From: JBEKCP01 sp050014815
Lineage (GTDB): Bacteria; Planctomycetota; Planctomycetia; Pirellulales; Thermoguttaceae
Assembly (NCBI GenBank): GCA_050014815.1
Contig: JBEKCP010000062.1
Coordinates: 1-15,582, forward strand
Direction: 5' to 3'
DNA length: 15,582 nucleotides
This document shows positions 13,681 to 15,582 of this stretch, one piece after another. The position numbers and the translations under genes are program-made. How positions within the stretch are numbered: the first letter of the stretch is position 1; every line of letters begins with the position of its first letter. The notes below the pieces were generated by a model that was given only the letters and a program-made list of their open reading frames with translations, did no database searches and was not told the origin of the DNA.

Positions 13681-13786
13681 AAGGATGAAGGATAAAGGAG
13701 GAAGGAGGAAGGCCAACGGCGGGCAAGCCCGCCCGCTAAACGGCTCCGCCTTCATCCTTCATCCTTTATCCTTCCTCCTTCTCTTC
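13681..13786. repeat. inverted heptamer arrays around a hairpin
   Basis: AAGGATG/AAGGATA/AAGGAGG heptamers (13681-13712) face five CCTTCAT/CCTTTAT/CCTTCCT heptamers (13749-13783). Between them lies the perfect hairpin GGCGGGC-AA-GCCCGCC (13718-13733). The right array reaches the TAG stop of the NTPase gene. In RNA the whole block could fold as one long imperfect stem. Confidence 0.9.
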
Positions 13787-15277
13787 CTACCCCGCCCCAA
13801 CCCCCCGGTCAAACGCCTCCTGGTCCCGCTGATAGACCGCCAGCACCGACTCGAACGTACCGCTGGAAATCTTCCAGACCGGTTCCTGGTCGCTGTGGGC
13901 GTTGCAATGCGTCGTCAGAAGGCGGTACATGAACTTGAACAGGTGGCGCGGCACCCGGAGTGTCGCCATGGCATCCTTCAGACGGCGATCGTCGATCGTC
14001 GCCTCGAAGAGATCGGGCAGCGCGGGGGCGGTCTTCCCCTCGGCGGCACACGCCCGGAGCCGGGCGGCGGCCAAATCGTAGAGCGATTGGCCGGTCCAAG
14101 CCAACGATCGGATGAGGTTCTGCTTGTCCAGCCGGGCTCGCTGGTGGAACTCCGGCGCCTGCCGGTCCAACTGCCGTTCCAACTCGATCGGCAGGAGCAA
14201 CTTCAGCCCCATGCCCGGATGCTTCAGGAACTTGTTGTCCAGCATCGGCCAGACGAGGGCCTGCATCAATTCCGTGGCGCCGGTAATGAGGTAGGGCTCG
14301 TCGACGCGGTCGACCAGGACGAGGATTCCGTCCAGATGGAGGGCCCGGAGGACCCCTTGGAGCTTCGCCAGGAGCTCGTAGCGGTCGTCGGTGCGTTGGG
14401 CCAGTGGGGCGGGCTGGCCGACCAATTGCGATGCCGGAAAGCCCAGCAGAATCCGCTGAAGGATCCGCCAGTTGTGATTGAGCACCGGCACGCTGCGTAC
14501 GATCCTGAGCGCATGCCAGGCGACCTTCAGCCACCGCCAGGCCGCGGGGCCCCAGCCGGCGGCCATGGCCAGCCACGGCCATATATGGCCCAGCCAGTGC
14601 CAGTCACGCCAGACGACGGAGGCCAGCACGCAGAGCGTCACGAGCACGCCCAGCCCGATATCCCACCTGGCCCACCAGTTCGGCCATCGCAGTCGCTTGC
14701 GGAGGCGGCGCCAGCGGATCACCGGGCTCTGGGCTGTGGATTGATCGTAGTAGGCGGCCAGGAGGAGCACGTCCCGCCCCTGCGAGCGGTCCAGCAACTC
14801 CACCGGCAGCGGCTCGTCGCGGGCGGCCGGGTGCCGGGCCTGGCGGGCCTCCAGGATGCGGTCGACCAGTTGCGTCACGCCCAGCGACAGGATCGAGTCG
14901 ATATGGTCCCACAACCGCCACTGCCCCAGGACATGATCCATTCGCCGCCGCCACCGCGAGAACCGCTCGCGAAAGCGGTCGAGGAAAGGATTGAAATCGT
15001 CGTATTGGACGACGAACACCTGGTGGTCGGGGTGCTCCGCGTTGAAGTCGGTCAGGCGGCGGACCATCTGCAGCCGCAGGGCCGTCTTGCCGGAACCCTT
15101 CTCGCCGAACACAACCGACGTCGCCGGCTCGGTCGGATCGCCGTAAATCTTGTCCCACGCGGGATGAAAGACCGTCCGGATGCAGCTCCCCTTGAAAACA
15201 AGGTCGGTCTGGGCATCCTCGTCGGCGAAAGGATTGGTCGCTACCGAGTGGTGGTCGAGAAACTGCTGAATCTTCAT
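13787..15277 (-). CDS. membrane-embedded KAP-like P-loop NTPase (496 aa)
   Basis: Walker A is FGEKGSGKTALRL (57-69) and the Walker B strand is ILVLVDRVDEP (318-328). Between them lie basic helical segments and two membrane helices (about 206-223 and 228-245, Trp-rich). Transmembrane helices placed inside the P-loop domain are the hallmark of KAP NTPases. The N-terminus contains TNPFADEDAQTD (14-25), then a conserved-looking lead-in to Walker A. The C-terminal half is helical with no recognised effector domain. The ATG at 15277 overlaps the stop of the upstream GYF_2 gene as ATGA, so the two are translationally coupled. KAP proteins are thought to organise membrane-associated complexes, and some are linked to phage defence. 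The role here is unknown, and classification as KAP rather than another STAND/AAA relative is my inference. Confidence 0.82.
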   Translation of the reverse strand: MKIQQFLDHHSVATNPFADEDAQTDLVFKGSCIRTVFHPAWDKIYGDPTEPATSVVFGEKGSGKTALRLQMVRRLTDFNAEHPDHQVFVVQYDDFNPFLDRFRERFSRWRRRMDHVLGQWRLWDHIDSILSLGVTQLVDRILEARQARHPAARDEPLPVELLDRSQGRDVLLLAAYYDQSTAQSPVIRWRRLRKRLRWPNWWARWDIGLGVLVTLCVLASVVWRDWHWLGHIWPWLAMAAGWGPAAWRWLKVAWHALRIVRSVPVLNHNWRILQRILLGFPASQLVGQPAPLAQRTDDRYELLAKLQGVLRALHLDGILVLVDRVDEPYLITGATELMQALVWPMLDNKFLKHPGMGLKLLLPIELERQLDRQAPEFHQRARLDKQNLIRSLAWTGQSLYDLAAARLRACAAEGKTAPALPDLFEATIDDRRLKDAMATLRVPRHLFKFMYRLLTTHCNAHSDQEPVWKISSGTFESVLAVYQRDQEAFDRGVGAG

Positions 15278-15582
15278 TGCCGCAATAGCACCAAGAGGAA
15301 AACGACTATCAGAATCGCCACGGCGACTGTCAACACCGCGATGACGGTGAACTGGCTGGCGCTGGGGCCGTGGTGGACCTTCGGACGATGCGGGTGCCCA
15401 GCAACGGTCGTCGGCGGGGGCGCTCCCAGCGGCGTCTCCAGCGGCGAGGCGGACCAGTCCTCCTTGAGCTGGGGGAAGACGCTGCCGGCTTCCTGCCAGT
15501 CCCGCCAGCCTTCGCGCCAGACGAGACTATCGGCGCTGAGCCGCCCCTCGGCCAGCCACCCCTGCATGAGAGTGCCGGCGGC
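15274..15582 (-). CDS. GYF_2 (DUF4339) domain, C-terminally anchored protein, start outside window
   Basis: 102 codons are visible; the frame is open to the right edge, and the ATG at 15567 lies in the middle of the domain. The visible part reads AAGTLMQGWLAEGRLSADSL then VWREGWRDWQEA, the second half of a GYF_2/DUF4339 domain, whose missing first half normally carries a W-x-x-x-x-x-G-P-x-S motif. A Pro-rich linker (PLGAPPPTTVAGHPHRP) and a single C-terminal membrane helix (FTVIAVLTVAVAILIVVFLL) follow. GYF-type domains bind proline-rich peptides. It is co-translated with the NTPase (ATGA overlap), which suggests a membrane pair in which this protein is the adaptor. Confidence 0.82.
   Translation of the reverse strand, partial: AAGTLMQGWLAEGRLSADSLVWREGWRDWQEAGSVFPQLKEDWSASPLETPLGAPPPTTVAGHPHRPKVHHGPSASQFTVIAVLTVAVAILIVVFLLVLLRQ

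Overview
The window looks like chromosomal DNA of a planctomycete (Planctomycetota, possibly Pirellulales-like). The reasons are the high GC, the MoxR / DUF58 / BatA-type / VWA-glutamine-amidotransferase gene set facing a squalene-cyclase-like DUF4159 gene, a GYF_2 (DUF4339) protein, a very cysteine-rich secreted protein, and intergenic heptamer repeats and hairpins. This is a judgement from gene families; no search was run.

Layout. (1) 1-634, minus strand: the N-terminal 170 residues of a clamp-loader-like AAA+ ATPase that runs off the left edge, preceded by a possible 38-codon ORF. (2) 635-1144: no convincing gene, but a dense nested array of perfect palindromes, including a 26-bp-stem hairpin. 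(3) 1145-8941, minus strand, transcribed right to left: MoxR AAA+ ATPase, four-helix-bundle (23S-IVP-like) protein, an unknown 177-aa protein, DUF58/VWA protein, BatA-domain protein, and VWA/GATase membrane protein. MoxR, DUF58 and the BatA/VWA proteins form a known kind of envelope-associated chaperone cluster. The two small genes between MoxR and DUF58 look like later insertions: lower GC and octamer repeats at their borders. (4) 8942-9058: divergent intergenic region with a 12-bp inverted repeat. (5) 9059-11437, plus strand: secreted alpha/alpha-toroid protein with two DUF4159 domains. (6) 11438-11736: heptamers, hairpins and a bidirectional terminator between convergent genes. (7) 11737-12459, minus: Cys/Pro/Ala repeat secreted protein with a strong RBS and a long leader. 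(8) 12987-13580, minus: small lipoprotein followed by a rho-independent terminator. (9) 13681-13786: heptamer-hairpin-heptamer block. (10) 13787-15582, minus: a GYF_2 tail-anchored protein (cut by the right edge) overlapping by ATGA a membrane-embedded KAP-like P-loop NTPase.

The main unexplained signal is the repeat layer. Nearly every gene junction is filled by a different short tandem repeat with a 7-bp (twice 8-bp) period, often starting exactly at a stop codon and often next to a perfect hairpin. One hairpin-type repeat has entered a reading frame in multiples of three. The least described gene set is the GYF_2-TM plus KAP-like NTPase pair.
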